A DNA stretch of 64,000 bases, from assembly GCF_001545075.1 (NCBI RefSeq), contig NZ_FCOB02000024.1, positions 1-64,000 of the forward strand, written 5' to 3'. Positions 8,187 to 17,352 of this stretch are shown here, piece by piece. How positions within the stretch are numbered: the stretch's first letter is position 1; the number at the start of each line of letters is the position of its first letter. The notes below the pieces were generated by a model. The model was given only the letters and a program-made list of their open reading frames with translations. It searched no databases and was not told the DNA's origin. This DNA comes from Caballeronia ptereochthonis. GTDB taxonomy: Bacteria > Pseudomonadota > Gammaproteobacteria > Burkholderiales > Burkholderiaceae. Made by a program: the position numbers and the translations under genes.

Positions 8187-9008
8187 CTACTTACCTTGCT
8201 GCTGCTGTTGCTTCAACTGTTCCTGGCGCTGCTGCTCCTGCTGGGCCTGCTGCGCCTGCTGCGCCTGCTGCGCCTTTTCCTGCTGCTTTCTGGCGGCTTC
8301 CTTCTGACGCGCCTCGACTTCGGCGCGATGTTGCGCGGCATCCTGCTGCTTCTGCTCGTAGCGCTGCGCCTTTTCCTCGCGTTCCTGCGCATCCTGCACG
8401 CCACGGGCGCGCGCTTCGTCGAGCTTCTTCTGGTAATCCGCCTGCTTGCGATCGTACGCCGCCTGATTGGCCGCGCGCTGCGGCGCCTCGGCGTTGCGCT
8501 GCGCGGCAGCCAGCGCGTTCTGCCGCTGCTTGTCCTCGAAGGCCTGCTGGCTCGCCTTCTCGTTCGCGGCGCGCTGCGGCGCTTCCGCTTCGTATTGCGC
8601 CTGCTTGATCGCCGTCTGCTGGTCGCGTTGCTTCGCCCGTTCCGCGCGCTGCTGGTCGTCGAGCGCGAGCTGATCCTGACGGATCTGCTGGCGCGCCTCG
8701 CGCATTTCGTTGCGCGCGTTGTCGAGACAGTGGTTCACGAAGAACTTGCTGTAGCAGTCGTGCTGCTTCACGCCGAAGCGATAGTTGTTTTCCTCGGTGC
8801 GCCGGTCCAGCACCTTCTGGCGCTGGGCGAATTCGGCTTTCAGCGCATCGTCCGCGCTTGTTGCGGCCGATGCGCCCGAAGGCGCCGCATCATCGAGGGC
8901 ACGCGCGCTCACGGACGTGCCGGGATTGATCGGCTTGGCGGATTGCGCGAGCGCATGATCCGGCGCGAACGCGGCCAGAGCGCACAGCAGCGACGCAGTC
9001 GCGGCCAT
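8187..9008 (-). CDS. Exported Gln/Ala-rich coiled-coil protein of unknown function
   Basis: I do not recognise a named family. From the ATG at 9008 the product is 273 residues: a hydrophobic signal-like start (MAATASLLCALAAFAPDHALA, cleavage after ALA), a segment with two cysteines (KQHDCYSKFFVNHCLDN), then about 180 residues of charged Gln/Ala/Glu/Arg helix ending in a run of Gln. The signal peptide lacks a basic n-region, so a start further upstream, such as TTG 9119, cannot be excluded. Periplasmic location is inferred. An extended -10 promoter lies upstream, with an unusual hairpin between the ribosome-binding site and the ATG. Confidence 0.7.
   Translation of the reverse strand: MAATASLLCALAAFAPDHALAQSAKPINPGTSVSARALDDAAPSGASAATSADDALKAEFAQRQKVLDRRTEENNYRFGVKQHDCYSKFFVNHCLDNARNEMREARQQIRQDQLALDDQQRAERAKQRDQQTAIKQAQYEAEAPQRAANEKASQQAFEDKQRQNALAAAQRNAEAPQRAANQAAYDRKQADYQKKLDEARARGVQDAQEREEKAQRYEQKQQDAAQHRAEVEARQKEAARKQQEKAQQAQQAQQAQQEQQRQEQLKQQQQQGK
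8238..8274 (-). repeat. 9-bp tandem repeat encoding Gln-Gln-Ala units
   Basis: About four copies of a CTGCTGCGC-like unit on the plus strand. On the coding strand they give repeated Ala-Gln-Gln near the C-terminus of the Gln-rich exported protein. Such a repeat is prone to in-frame slippage. Confidence 0.65.
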
Positions 9009-9162
9009 CGGCACGAGGCGCGTGCCGCCTGCTCCTTTCGCCGCGCGGGCGTCAAAAAAAACCGGGCGGAAAGACGAGGCGTTGGGAAGGCGGAAGTTGG
9101 GCAAATGGATGAACGGCAACGTGATAAAGAATCAGGTGCGAAGCGGCTTTTGCGATGCCCAA

Positions 9163-9171
9163 ATTCTATCA
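9163..9171 (-). promoter_or_regulatory. Extended -10 promoter of the Gln-rich exported protein
   Basis: On the minus strand TGA-TAGAAT matches the extended -10 consensus (TGn plus five of six bases of TATAAT). Transcription would begin near 9156, about 150 nt before the ATG at 9008. No clear -35 is seen, as is usual for extended -10 promoters. Confidence 0.5.
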
Positions 9172-9345
9172 CCGCGCGCCGGAGCGCTCCGTCATTTGTG
9201 GCAAAATGCCCGGCTCCAGCAACCCGGTTCGAAACCGGCTCGTCACGCGGCCACGCCGCCTTGCGAAAAGCGGCCGCGCCTCGCTCGCGCGAACCGGCGC
9301 ACGCGGCGCGATTCTCGCCGGCGAGCCAGAGAACAGCGCAGAAAC

Positions 9346-11685
9346 ATGACGGAAACCGTAGCACTCAAGATCGTACAGCGCATCGCCACCGAACTCACCG
9401 TGCAGCCGCGCCAGGTCGCCGCCGCCGTGCAGCTTCTCGACGAAGGCTCGACTGTCCCGTTCATCGCCCGGTATCGCAAGGAAGTGACCGGCAATCTCGA
9501 CGACACCCAGTTGCGCACGCTCGAGGAGCGATTGCTCTATCTGCGCGAACTCGAAGATCGCCGCGCCGCGATCCTTTCGAGCATCGAGGAGCAAGGCAAG
9601 CTGACCGACGAATTGCGTGGCGCCATCGAAGGCGCGGACAGCAAGCAGGTGCTCGAAGATCTCTATCTGCCGTACAAGCCCAAGCGCCGCACGCGCGCGC
9701 AGATCGCCCGCGAGGCCGGCCTCGAGCCGCTCGCGCAGGCGCTCCTCGCCGATCCCACGCTCGATCCGCAGACCGAAGCCGCGAAGTTCGTCGATGCGGA
9801 AAAAGGCGTCGCCGACACCAAGGCCGCGCTCGACGGCGCGCGCGACATCCTCTCCGAGCAGTTCGGCGAAACCGCGGAAATTCTCGGCAAGCTGCGCGAC
9901 CATCTGTTCAATCAGGGGCTCGTCATGTCGAGCGTGGTCGACGGCAAGCAGGGCGAGGAAGGCGAGAAATTCCGCGATTACTACGAGTACAGCGAGACGA
10001 TTCGCACCGTGCCGTCGCACCGTGCGCTCGCATTGTTCCGCGGCCGCAACGCCGGCGTGCTCTCCGTGAAGCTCGGCCTCGGCGAGGAACTCGATGCGCA
10101 GATCCCGCATCCGTGCGAAGCGATGATCGCGCAGCATTTCGGCATTGCCAACCGCGGCCGCGCCGCGGACAAATGGCTCTCCGACGTGTGCCGCTGGTGC
10201 TGGCGCGTGAAGGTGCAGCCGCATATCGAAACCGAGTTGCTCACGCAGTTGCGTGAAGAAGCCGAGCACGAGGCGATCCGCGTGTTCGCGCGCAATCTGA
10301 AGGACCTGCTGCTCGCCGCGCCCGCGGGCCCGAAGGCCGTGATCGGCCTCGATCCGGGCCTGCGCACCGGCGTGAAGGTCGCGGTCGTCGATCGCACCGG
10401 CAAGCTGCTCGCCACCGACACGATCTACCCGCACGAGCCGCGCCGCGACTGGGACGGCTCGATCGCGAAGCTCGCGCGTCTCGCGCGCGAGACGCAGGCC
10501 GAGCTCGTGTCGATCGGCAACGGCACCGCATCGCGCGAAACCGACAAGCTCGCGAGCGAGCTCATCGCGAAGCATCCGGATCTGAAGCTGCAGAAGATCG
10601 TCGTGTCGGAAGCGGGCGCATCCGTCTATTCGGCGTCGGAGCTCGCCGCGAAGGAGTTTCCCGAGCTCGACGTGTCGCTGCGCGGCGCGGTGTCGATCGC
10701 ACGCCGTCTTCAGGACCCGCTCGCGGAGCTCGTCAAGATCGAGCCGAAAGCGATCGGCGTCGGCCAGTATCAGCACGACGTGAATCAGCGCGAGCTCGCG
10801 CGCTCGCTCGATGCGGTCGTCGAGGACTGCGTGAATGCCGTCGGCGTCGATGCGAACACGGCGTCCATCGCCCTGCTCGCGCGCGTGTCGGGGCTGAATG
10901 CGACGCTCGCACGCAATATCGTCGAGTATCGCGATGCCAACGGGCCGTTCCCGTCGCGCGAGCAGCTGAAGAAGGTGCCGCGTCTCGGCGACAAGACCTT
11001 CGAGCAGGCGGCCGGCTTTTTGCGCATCAACAACGGCGAGAATCCGCTGGATCGCTCGTCGGTGCATCCGGAGGCGTATCCGGTCGTCGAGCGCATTCTC
11101 GCGAAGATCAAAAAGCATATCGGCGACGTGCTCGGCAAGCGCGAGGCGTTGACGGGCCTCTCGCCCACCGAATTCGTCGATGACCGCTTCGGCCTGCCGA
11201 CCGTGCGCGACATTCTCGCCGAACTGGAAAAGCCCGGCCGCGATCCGCGCCCCGAGTTCAAGACGGCGACGTTCAAGGAAGGCATCGAGAAGATTTCGGA
11301 CCTGGTGCCCGGCATGATCCTCGAAGGCGTCGTGACGAACGTCGCGGCGTTCGGCGCGTTCGTCGATATCGGTGTGCATCAGGACGGCCTCGTGCACGTC
11401 TCGGCGATGTCCACGAAGTTCATCAAGGACCCGCACGAAGTGGTGAAGGCAGGTCAGGTCGTCAAGGTGAAGGTGCTGGAGACGGACGTGAAGCGCCAGC
11501 GCATCTCGCTCACCATGCGTCTCGACGACGACTTCGCCCCGGCTTCGTCGGGCGGCGCGGGTTCCCAATCGCGCGGCGGGCCGGACCGCCGCTCGGGCGG
11601 CGGGCGCGATGCGCGCGGCAATCAGCGGCGCGAGCCGGAACCGGCGGGCGCGATGGCTGCGGCGTTCGCAAAACTGAAACGCTGA
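9346..11685 (+). CDS. tex: RNA-binding transcription accessory protein Tex
   Basis: A 779-residue Tex protein. Domains in order are a helical N-terminal part, a YqgF/RNase H-like domain beginning around residue 331 (VIGLDPGLRTGVKVAVVD), a helix-hairpin-helix region in the middle of the C-terminal half, and an S1 RNA-binding domain around 652-722 (GVVTNVAAFGAFVDIGVHQ). The last 50 residues are Gly/Arg-rich. The family binds nucleic acids and affects transcription and stress tolerance. The start MTETVALKIVQRIATEL fits the family; upstream in-frame sequence has no family similarity. It ends at a bidirectional terminator shared with kup. Confidence 0.95.
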   Translation: MTETVALKIVQRIATELTVQPRQVAAAVQLLDEGSTVPFIARYRKEVTGNLDDTQLRTLEERLLYLRELEDRRAAILSSIEEQGKLTDELRGAIEGADSKQVLEDLYLPYKPKRRTRAQIAREAGLEPLAQALLADPTLDPQTEAAKFVDAEKGVADTKAALDGARDILSEQFGETAEILGKLRDHLFNQGLVMSSVVDGKQGEEGEKFRDYYEYSETIRTVPSHRALALFRGRNAGVLSVKLGLGEELDAQIPHPCEAMIAQHFGIANRGRAADKWLSDVCRWCWRVKVQPHIETELLTQLREEAEHEAIRVFARNLKDLLLAAPAGPKAVIGLDPGLRTGVKVAVVDRTGKLLATDTIYPHEPRRDWDGSIAKLARLARETQAELVSIGNGTASRETDKLASELIAKHPDLKLQKIVVSEAGASVYSASELAAKEFPELDVSLRGAVSIARRLQDPLAELVKIEPKAIGVGQYQHDVNQRELARSLDAVVEDCVNAVGVDANTASIALLARVSGLNATLARNIVEYRDANGPFPSREQLKKVPRLGDKTFEQAAGFLRINNGENPLDRSSVHPEAYPVVERILAKIKKHIGDVLGKREALTGLSPTEFVDDRFGLPTVRDILAELEKPGRDPRPEFKTATFKEGIEKISDLVPGMILEGVVTNVAAFGAFVDIGVHQDGLVHVSAMSTKFIKDPHEVVKAGQVVKVKVLETDVKRQRISLTMRLDDDFAPASSGGAGSQSRGGPDRRSGGGRDARGNQRREPEPAGAMAAAFAKLKR

Positions 11686-11702
11686 GGCCGTACGCTTCAA
11701 GC

Positions 11703-11736
11703 AAAAAACCCCACGCCTTGACGTGGGGTTTTCTTT
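11703..11736. terminator. Bidirectional intrinsic terminator between tex and kup
   Basis: The stem AAAACCCCACG-CCTTGA-CGTGGGGTTTT has A and T tails on both sides. It sits 17 bp after the tex stop and 24 bp before the kup stop, so it can terminate both convergent transcripts. Confidence 0.92.
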
Positions 11737-11759
11737 CTTCGAGACCGCTTCGGGCCGCG

Positions 11760-13652
11760 TCAGATCTCGATCTTCGTCCCGAGCTCGACGACGCGATTCG
11801 CCGGGATGCTGAAGAAGTCGGTCGGTTTCGCCGCGTTCTGGTGCATCCACGCGAACACGCGCTCGCGCCACACCGACATGCCCGGCAACTCCGTCGGCAC
11901 GACCGTCTCGCGCGCCATGAAGAAGGACGTGTCCATCAGCTCGAAAGTCATCGCGTGCGTGCGCGTGATCTGCTCGAGCACGGCCTTCACATCCGGCGTC
12001 TCGTTGAAGCCATACGCCGCCTTGACGAGGAAAAGTCCGCCGCCGATGTCCTTCACTTCGAGACGATGCGCGTCGTCGACGTAAGGAATGTCGCGCGTGG
12101 CGAAGTTCATGAAGATGGTGCGCTCGTGCAGCACCTTGTTGTGCTTCAGGTTGTGCAGGAGACTCACGGGCACGAGCGAATCGCTGCCGGTGAGATAGAT
12201 CGCCGTGCCCGACACGCGATGCGGCGGATGCGCGAGCAGGCCCTGCAGGAACGGCATCAACGGAATGCCGTCCGCGGCCGTGCGGTCCTTCACGATCATG
12301 CGGCCCTTGTACCACGTCATCAGCAGGAAGAAGAGCGCCCCGCCGATGCACAGCGGCAGCCAGCCGCCCTGCTCGATCTTCAGCAGGCTGGCGCCGAAGA
12401 AGCCGATGTCGATGGTGAGGAACACGGCGATCATGCCCCCGACGAGGAAGCGGTTCCAGCCCCACAGGTTCACCATCACGACGGAGACGAGAATGGTCGT
12501 CACGAGCATGGTCGCGGTGACGGCGAGGCCGTACGCGGCGGCCAGATTCTCCGAGCTCTTGAAGCCCACCACGATGCACAGGATGATGAACAGCAGCATC
12601 CAGTTGACGAGCGGAATATAGATCTGCCCGATCGCAAGATCCGACGTGTGCAGGATCTTCATGCGCGGCACATAGCCGAGCTGGATCGCCTGGCTCGTCA
12701 GCGAATACGCGCCCGAGATGACCGCCTGCGATGCGATCACGGTCGCGACCGTCGAGAGGATCACGAGCGGCAGCAAGGCCCAGTCGGGCGCGAGCAGGAA
12801 GAACGGGCTTTCGATCGCCTTGGGCGAATGCATCAGCAACGCGCCCTGACCGAAGTAGTTCAACAGCAGCGACGGCATCACGAGCCCGTACCAGCCGCAG
12901 CGAATCGGCTTGGCGCCGAAGTGGCCCATGTCCGCATACAGCGCTTCCGCGCCGGTCAGCACCAGCACGACCGAGCCGAGCACGATGTACGCCTGCAGCA
13001 CGTGCTGCGCCATGAAGGAAATCGCGTAGTACGGATTGAGCGCGGCGATGATGCGCGGCTCCTTCACGATGTGCACGGCGCCCAGCACCGCGAGCGTCAC
13101 GAACCACACGACCATGATCGGGCCGAAGAGCTTGCCGACCACCGCCGTGCCGTGGCGCTGAATCCAGAACAGCGCGACCAGGATGACCATCGTGATCGGC
13201 AGCACGTAGGGCGAGAGCTTGGGCGCCGCGATCTCGAGACCCTCGACCGCCGAGATCACCGACATCGCCGGCGTGATGACCGCGTCGCCGTAGAACATGC
13301 ACGCGCCGAAGATGCCGAGCATCATCAGCACGCCCGACACCTTGCCCGACTCCTTCACGCTGCGCAGCGCGAGCGTCATCATGGCGAACACGCCGCCTTC
13401 GCCGTTGTTGTCGGCGCGCATGACGAACAGCACGTACTTGACGGCGACCACCATGACGATCGCCCAGAAGAGCAAGGAGATGACGCCGAGAATCGACGCT
13501 TCGGAAAGGCCGATGCCGTGCGATGGGCTAAAGGCTTCCTTCAATGAATAGAGAGGACTCGTGCCGATGTCGCCGAATACGACGCCGATGGCCGCGAGCG
13601 CAAGCGAGGGCAATGGCTGTTTATGCTCGTGCGCGTGAGTCGTGTTGGTCAT
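11760..13652 (-). CDS. kup: Low-affinity potassium uptake protein Kup (TrkD)
   Basis: A 630-residue K+/H+ symporter of the HAK/KUP/KT family in the inner membrane. The N-terminal signature LALAAIGVVFGDIGTSPLYS includes the conserved GDIGTSPLY. About twelve membrane segments fill roughly residues 10-450, followed by a soluble C-terminal domain, as in the family. It stands alone on its strand, facing tex. The first residues are His-rich (THAHEHK). The 262-bp gap on its 5' side holds the terminator of the next upstream gene and no other gene. Confidence 0.95.
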   Translation of the reverse strand: MTNTTHAHEHKQPLPSLALAAIGVVFGDIGTSPLYSLKEAFSPSHGIGLSEASILGVISLLFWAIVMVVAVKYVLFVMRADNNGEGGVFAMMTLALRSVKESGKVSGVLMMLGIFGACMFYGDAVITPAMSVISAVEGLEIAAPKLSPYVLPITMVILVALFWIQRHGTAVVGKLFGPIMVVWFVTLAVLGAVHIVKEPRIIAALNPYYAISFMAQHVLQAYIVLGSVVLVLTGAEALYADMGHFGAKPIRCGWYGLVMPSLLLNYFGQGALLMHSPKAIESPFFLLAPDWALLPLVILSTVATVIASQAVISGAYSLTSQAIQLGYVPRMKILHTSDLAIGQIYIPLVNWMLLFIILCIVVGFKSSENLAAAYGLAVTATMLVTTILVSVVMVNLWGWNRFLVGGMIAVFLTIDIGFFGASLLKIEQGGWLPLCIGGALFFLLMTWYKGRMIVKDRTAADGIPLMPFLQGLLAHPPHRVSGTAIYLTGSDSLVPVSLLHNLKHNKVLHERTIFMNFATRDIPYVDDAHRLEVKDIGGGLFLVKAAYGFNETPDVKAVLEQITRTHAMTFELMDTSFFMARETVVPTELPGMSVWRERVFAWMHQNAAKPTDFFSIPANRVVELGTKIEI

Positions 13653-13835
13653 AAAAGCGAAATATCCGTCCAGGGCGGAAAAAACCGAACGCCATTCTAT
13701 CTAACGTCGCACGCCGGGGCGCCTTCTCGCATGTTGATCGAGCACCCCGAGAGACGCGAGTGAGAGTTTAGCATCGTGCCCCGCATGCGTCGGCAGGCAC
13801 GCGCGCGATGTTTCGTTGCGCGCGGCCGTCAGACC

Positions 13836-13866
13836 GGGAAAAACAAAACGCCGTTGCATCCGGCGT
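13836..13866 (-). terminator. Intrinsic terminator after the phosphoribosyltransferase gene
   Basis: Read on the minus strand: the stem ACGCCG-GATGCAA-CGGCGT followed by TTTGTTTTT. It lies about 50 bp beyond the stop codon at 13915 and closes the purA-side transcript before kup. Confidence 0.8.
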
Positions 13867-13914
13867 CGTGCCAGGCGAACGGCGTATGTCCGGCGAAACG
13901 ATCAGCGTCGCGGT

Positions 13915-14475
13915 TCAATCGCGTGAGTTTTGCATGCCGCGCTTGATCCATGCGCCGAGGTTGTGCGGACGCACCGTGTCCCACTCCTCGAAAGGCTGAT
14001 GAATCCACGGGTTCGTTTCAAGGTATTGAACGTGATAGTCGGGCTTCACCTTCGAGCACGCCTTGTACCAGAGCACCGCGGAGCGCACCGCCGTGATCCC
14101 CGGATAACGATCCTTCAGATGTTCCTGCACGCGCGCGAGCGTCACGCCCGAATCGACCAGATCGTCCACCAGCAGCACGTTGCCGGAGAGATCGCCGCGC
14201 GTCATCGTGATGTACTGCGCGATGTCGAGCTCGCCCTGCTCCGTGCCCGCTGCCTCGCGGTACGAGCTCGTCGCGAGAATGGCGAGCGGCAGGTCGTAGA
14301 TGCGCGAGAGCTGATCGCCGACGCGCAGGCCGCCGCGCGCGAGGCACAGGATCTTGTCGAACTTCCAGCCCGAATCGTGCACCTTCAGTGCGAGGAGTTC
14401 GATCAGCCGGTGGTATTCATCCCAGCCGACCCAGAGGTTCTTGTCGTCGTTGCGCGGGTCCGTCATCGCGATCAT
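13915..14475 (-). CDS. Phosphoribosyltransferase (purine salvage type)
   Basis: A 186-residue type I phosphoribosyltransferase. The PRPP-binding motif VLLVDDLVDSGVT lies at residues 100-112, and a conserved CLARGGLRVGDQLS loop comes earlier. The fold and length resemble hypoxanthine/xanthine-guanine phosphoribosyltransferases, but the base specificity cannot be read from the sequence. It follows purA on the same strand after a 100-bp gap with a strong hairpin, which suggests a purine-related role. The start at 14475 has AAAGAG about nine bases upstream; ATG 14466 is an alternative. Confidence 0.85.
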   Translation of the reverse strand: MIAMTDPRNDDKNLWVGWDEYHRLIELLALKVHDSGWKFDKILCLARGGLRVGDQLSRIYDLPLAILATSSYREAAGTEQGELDIAQYITMTRGDLSGNVLLVDDLVDSGVTLARVQEHLKDRYPGITAVRSAVLWYKACSKVKPDYHVQYLETNPWIHQPFEEWDTVRPHNLGAWIKRGMQNSRD

Positions 14476-14510
14476 CGTAAGGCTCTTTCAAATGCTCAGG
14501 TTATATACGA

Positions 14511-14537
14511 AATGTGGCCGCAGGAGGCGGCCACATT
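14511..14537 (-). terminator. Strong hairpin between purA and the phosphoribosyltransferase gene
   Basis: Perfect 11-bp arms AATGTGGCCGC and GCGGCCACATT enclose the loop AGGAG. It starts 39 bp after the purA stop and ends 36 bp before the next start codon. The tail on the minus strand has only a short T-run, so it may be a partial terminator or a stabilising mRNA element. Confidence 0.55.
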
Positions 14538-14575
14538 CTTTACAGCGTCCGGTTCGGGTCGAGGCTCAGTGGAAC

Positions 14576-15922
14576 TCAGACCTTGAACGGATGGCGCAGC
14601 AGGATGGTTTCGTCGCGATCGGGACCGGTCGACACCATGTCGATCGGCACGCCCGCCACTTCCTGCACGCGCGTGAGATACGCGCGCGCGTTCTCTGGCA
14701 GGCCATCCCATTGCGTGATGCCGATGGTGCTTTCCTTCCAGCCGCCGAAGGTCTCGTACACCGGCTCGCAACGCGCCACTTCCGATGCGCCGCGCGGCAG
14801 GATGTCGATCTGCTTGCCGTCGAGCATGTAGCCGACGCACAGCTTTACTTCGTCGAGGCCGTCGAGCACGTCGAGCTTCGTGATGCACAGGCCCGAGATG
14901 CCGTTGATCTGGATCGAGCGGCGCAGCGCCGCGGCATCGAGCCAGCCGGTGCGGCGCGGACGGCCGGTCACCGAGCCGAATTCCTTGCCGACGGTCGCGA
15001 GCGTGACGCCCACTTGTTCCTGGCGCTGCGGGTTATCCGCGTCGTACAGCTCGCTCGGGAACGGGCCGGAACCCACGCGCGTGCAATACGCCTTCGTGAT
15101 GCCGAGGATGTAATTGAGCTTCTGCGGACCGAGGCCCGCGCCCGTCGTCGCCGCGCCGGCGACGCAGTTGCTCGACGTGACGAACGGATACGTGCCGTGG
15201 TCGACATCGAGCAGCGTGCCTTGCGCGCCTTCGAACAGCAGATTGCGGCCGGCGTGGTTTTCGTCGTAGAGACGGCGGGAGACGTCCGTGACCATCGGCG
15301 CGAGACGTTCGGCATAGCCGAGCATCGTGTCGAGCGTTTCCTGATAGTCGACGGCCTTCGCGCCAAGGTATTGCGTCAGCACGAAATTATGGAAATCGAG
15401 CGCTTCGCGCAGGCGTTGCTCGAACACCGGCTGGTCGAAGAGATCCTGCACGCGCAGGCCGCGACGGCCGACCTTGTCCTCATACGCCGGGCCGATGCCG
15501 CGGCCGGTCGTGCCGATCTTGCCCGCGCCGCGCTTGGCTTCGCGCGCCTGGTCGATGGCGACGTGATACGGAAGAATGAGCGTGGCGGCTTCGGAAATGA
15601 ACAGGCGCTTCTGGACGTCGATGCCCGCCGCCTCCAGCTCGTCGATTTCCTTGAAGAGTGCTTCCGGCGACAACACGACGCCATTGCCGATGTAACAGGC
15701 GGTGCCCGCGCGCATAATGCCCGACGGAATGAGGCGCAGGATGGTCTTCTTGCCGCCGATGATGAGCGTGTGGCCGGCGTTGTGACCGCCCTGGAAGCGC
15801 ACGACGCCCTGGGCGTGGTCCGTCAGCCAGTCGACGATCTTGCCCTTGCCCTCATCACCCCACTGGGTGCCCACCACGACGACGTTGCGCCCCGGGTTCA
15901 CATTCACTGCACTGGCAGACAT
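14576..15922 (-). CDS. purA: Adenylosuccinate synthetase
   Basis: A 448-residue enzyme that makes adenylosuccinate from IMP, aspartate and GTP, the first committed step to AMP. The P-loop-like GDEGKGK lies at residues 22-28, with the catalytic Asp in it; GGHNAGHT near 46-53 holds the catalytic His. Length and motifs are standard. A TAAAAT box about 30 bp upstream on the minus strand (15955-15950) may be its own -10, although it probably also receives transcription from hisZ, 152 bp upstream. Confidence 0.97.
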   Translation of the reverse strand: MSASAVNVNPGRNVVVVGTQWGDEGKGKIVDWLTDHAQGVVRFQGGHNAGHTLIIGGKKTILRLIPSGIMRAGTACYIGNGVVLSPEALFKEIDELEAAGIDVQKRLFISEAATLILPYHVAIDQAREAKRGAGKIGTTGRGIGPAYEDKVGRRGLRVQDLFDQPVFEQRLREALDFHNFVLTQYLGAKAVDYQETLDTMLGYAERLAPMVTDVSRRLYDENHAGRNLLFEGAQGTLLDVDHGTYPFVTSSNCVAGAATTGAGLGPQKLNYILGITKAYCTRVGSGPFPSELYDADNPQRQEQVGVTLATVGKEFGSVTGRPRRTGWLDAAALRRSIQINGISGLCITKLDVLDGLDEVKLCVGYMLDGKQIDILPRGASEVARCEPVYETFGGWKESTIGITQWDGLPENARAYLTRVQEVAGVPIDMVSTGPDRDETILLRHPFKV

Positions 15923-16074
15923 GTTGATTCGTTAGCTGGTTAAAAACGTATTTTACCTATGTTCGCGAAAGGTTCCGAGTTTTTCGGGCTGCGTTTCGCG
16001 TTTCCGTCACGTTCGCGCGATTGGAATGGGCTAATGAAAATCTCTTACCGATCAAGCGACTGTATCCGTTCCGG

Positions 16075-17226
16075 TCAGGCACGCGGCTCGACCGTCCACT
16101 TGCCGTCAAGCTCGACGAGCACGCGGTCGAACGCGAACTCGTCCAGATCGTGCTCGTGGCCGGGCAGCGCCTGGATGACCACTTCGCCCGCGTCGCGCAG
16201 CGCCAGAATCGCCGCGCGCAGCGGCTCGTCGTGCTTCCACGGCGCGAGGATCGCGCTGCCGCGCGCATCGACGGGAGAAATGCGCGCCACTTCGCGCAGA
16301 TCGAGCGAGAAGCCCGTCGCGGGCCGCGCCCGACCGTACACGAGGCCCACGTCGTCGTAACGGCCGCCGCGCGCGACCGCATTCGGAACGCCGTCGACAT
16401 AGGCTGAGAACATCACGCCGCTGTGATACGCGTAGCCGCGCAGGTCGGCGAGGTCGATCATCAGCTCGGCGCCTTCGACCTGGCCCGCGAGGAACGCGAG
16501 ATCGTCGAGCGCGCGGGCGATCACCGGCAGATTCGGCAGACGGCCGCGCGCGATCTGCAGCACCGATGCATCGCCATAGAGCGAGGGCAGCGCGCGCAGC
16601 GCCTCGCGCGGCACCTGGCCGAGATGCGCGGTGAGTTCATGCAGGCGCGGCACGTCCTTGCTCGCGAGCGCGTCGTAGAGCGCCTCGCCGAGCGATGCCG
16701 CGGCGGGCTCCAGCTCCAGCAGCGCGGCGAGCACGCCCGCGTGGCACAGATCGAGGCGCACTTTCTTCAGACCGGCCAGATGCAGCGAATCGAGCATCAG
16801 CTGCTGGATCTCGAGATCCGCCTCCAAGCCCGCATGGCCGTAGATTTCCGCGCCGATCTGAATCTGCTCGCGCGTCGCATGCAGCCCGCGCGGGCGCGTG
16901 TGCAGCACGACGCCGGCGTAGCACAGGCGCGTCACGCCCTGGCGGTTCAGCAAGTGCGCGTCGATGCGCGAGACTTGCGGCGTGATGTCCGCGCGCAGGC
17001 CGAGCGTGCGCCCGGACAATTGATCGACGAGCTTGAAGGTGCGCAGGTCGAGGTCGCTTCCGCCGCCGGTCAGGAGCGATTCGAGATACTCGAGCATCGG
17101 CGGCATCACGAGTTCGTAGCCGTACGAACGGAAACGGTCGAGCAGGCGGCGGCGCAGCTCTTCGATCTTGCGGGCTTCCGACGGCAACACGTCGGCGATA
17201 TTCTCGGGAAGTAACCAGGTGGACAT
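16075..17226 (-). CDS. hisZ: ATP phosphoribosyltransferase regulatory subunit HisZ
   Basis: A 383-residue paralogue of the histidyl-tRNA synthetase catalytic domain. By family knowledge it pairs with the short-form HisG to catalyse and regulate the first step of histidine synthesis. The N-terminus STWLLPENIADVLPSEARKI and the motif LRADITPQVSRIDA are HisZ-like. It lacks the anticodon-binding domain and the motif set of the true synthetase, which is present in this window (hisS). hisG itself is not here. The hisZ-purA arrangement is common in Burkholderiaceae. Confidence 0.95.
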   Translation of the reverse strand: MSTWLLPENIADVLPSEARKIEELRRRLLDRFRSYGYELVMPPMLEYLESLLTGGGSDLDLRTFKLVDQLSGRTLGLRADITPQVSRIDAHLLNRQGVTRLCYAGVVLHTRPRGLHATREQIQIGAEIYGHAGLEADLEIQQLMLDSLHLAGLKKVRLDLCHAGVLAALLELEPAAASLGEALYDALASKDVPRLHELTAHLGQVPREALRALPSLYGDASVLQIARGRLPNLPVIARALDDLAFLAGQVEGAELMIDLADLRGYAYHSGVMFSAYVDGVPNAVARGGRYDDVGLVYGRARPATGFSLDLREVARISPVDARGSAILAPWKHDEPLRAAILALRDAGEVVIQALPGHEHDLDEFAFDRVLVELDGKWTVEPRA

Positions 17227-17352
17227 CGATACGTTTCCTACGGGACGCGAGGCATTGCGCTTGCGGCGCGGCGTTCGCGGACTTCAACGGTCAGGGACGA
17301 AAGAATAAGGACAAGATAGGCGAAATGGTGCCGCGCTGCCCGGGCATCTCGA

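Noticed and set aside
9216..9243. A GGTTCGAAACC sequence that resembles a tRNA T-arm
   Set aside because: No acceptor, D or anticodon arms can be drawn around it; it is a short chance palindrome upstream of tex.
9169..13302. A 1377-codon open frame on the minus strand opposite tex and running into kup in another frame
   Set aside because: Arg/Ala/Asp-rich translation with no family features, antisense to the well-supported tex gene; a GC-content artefact.
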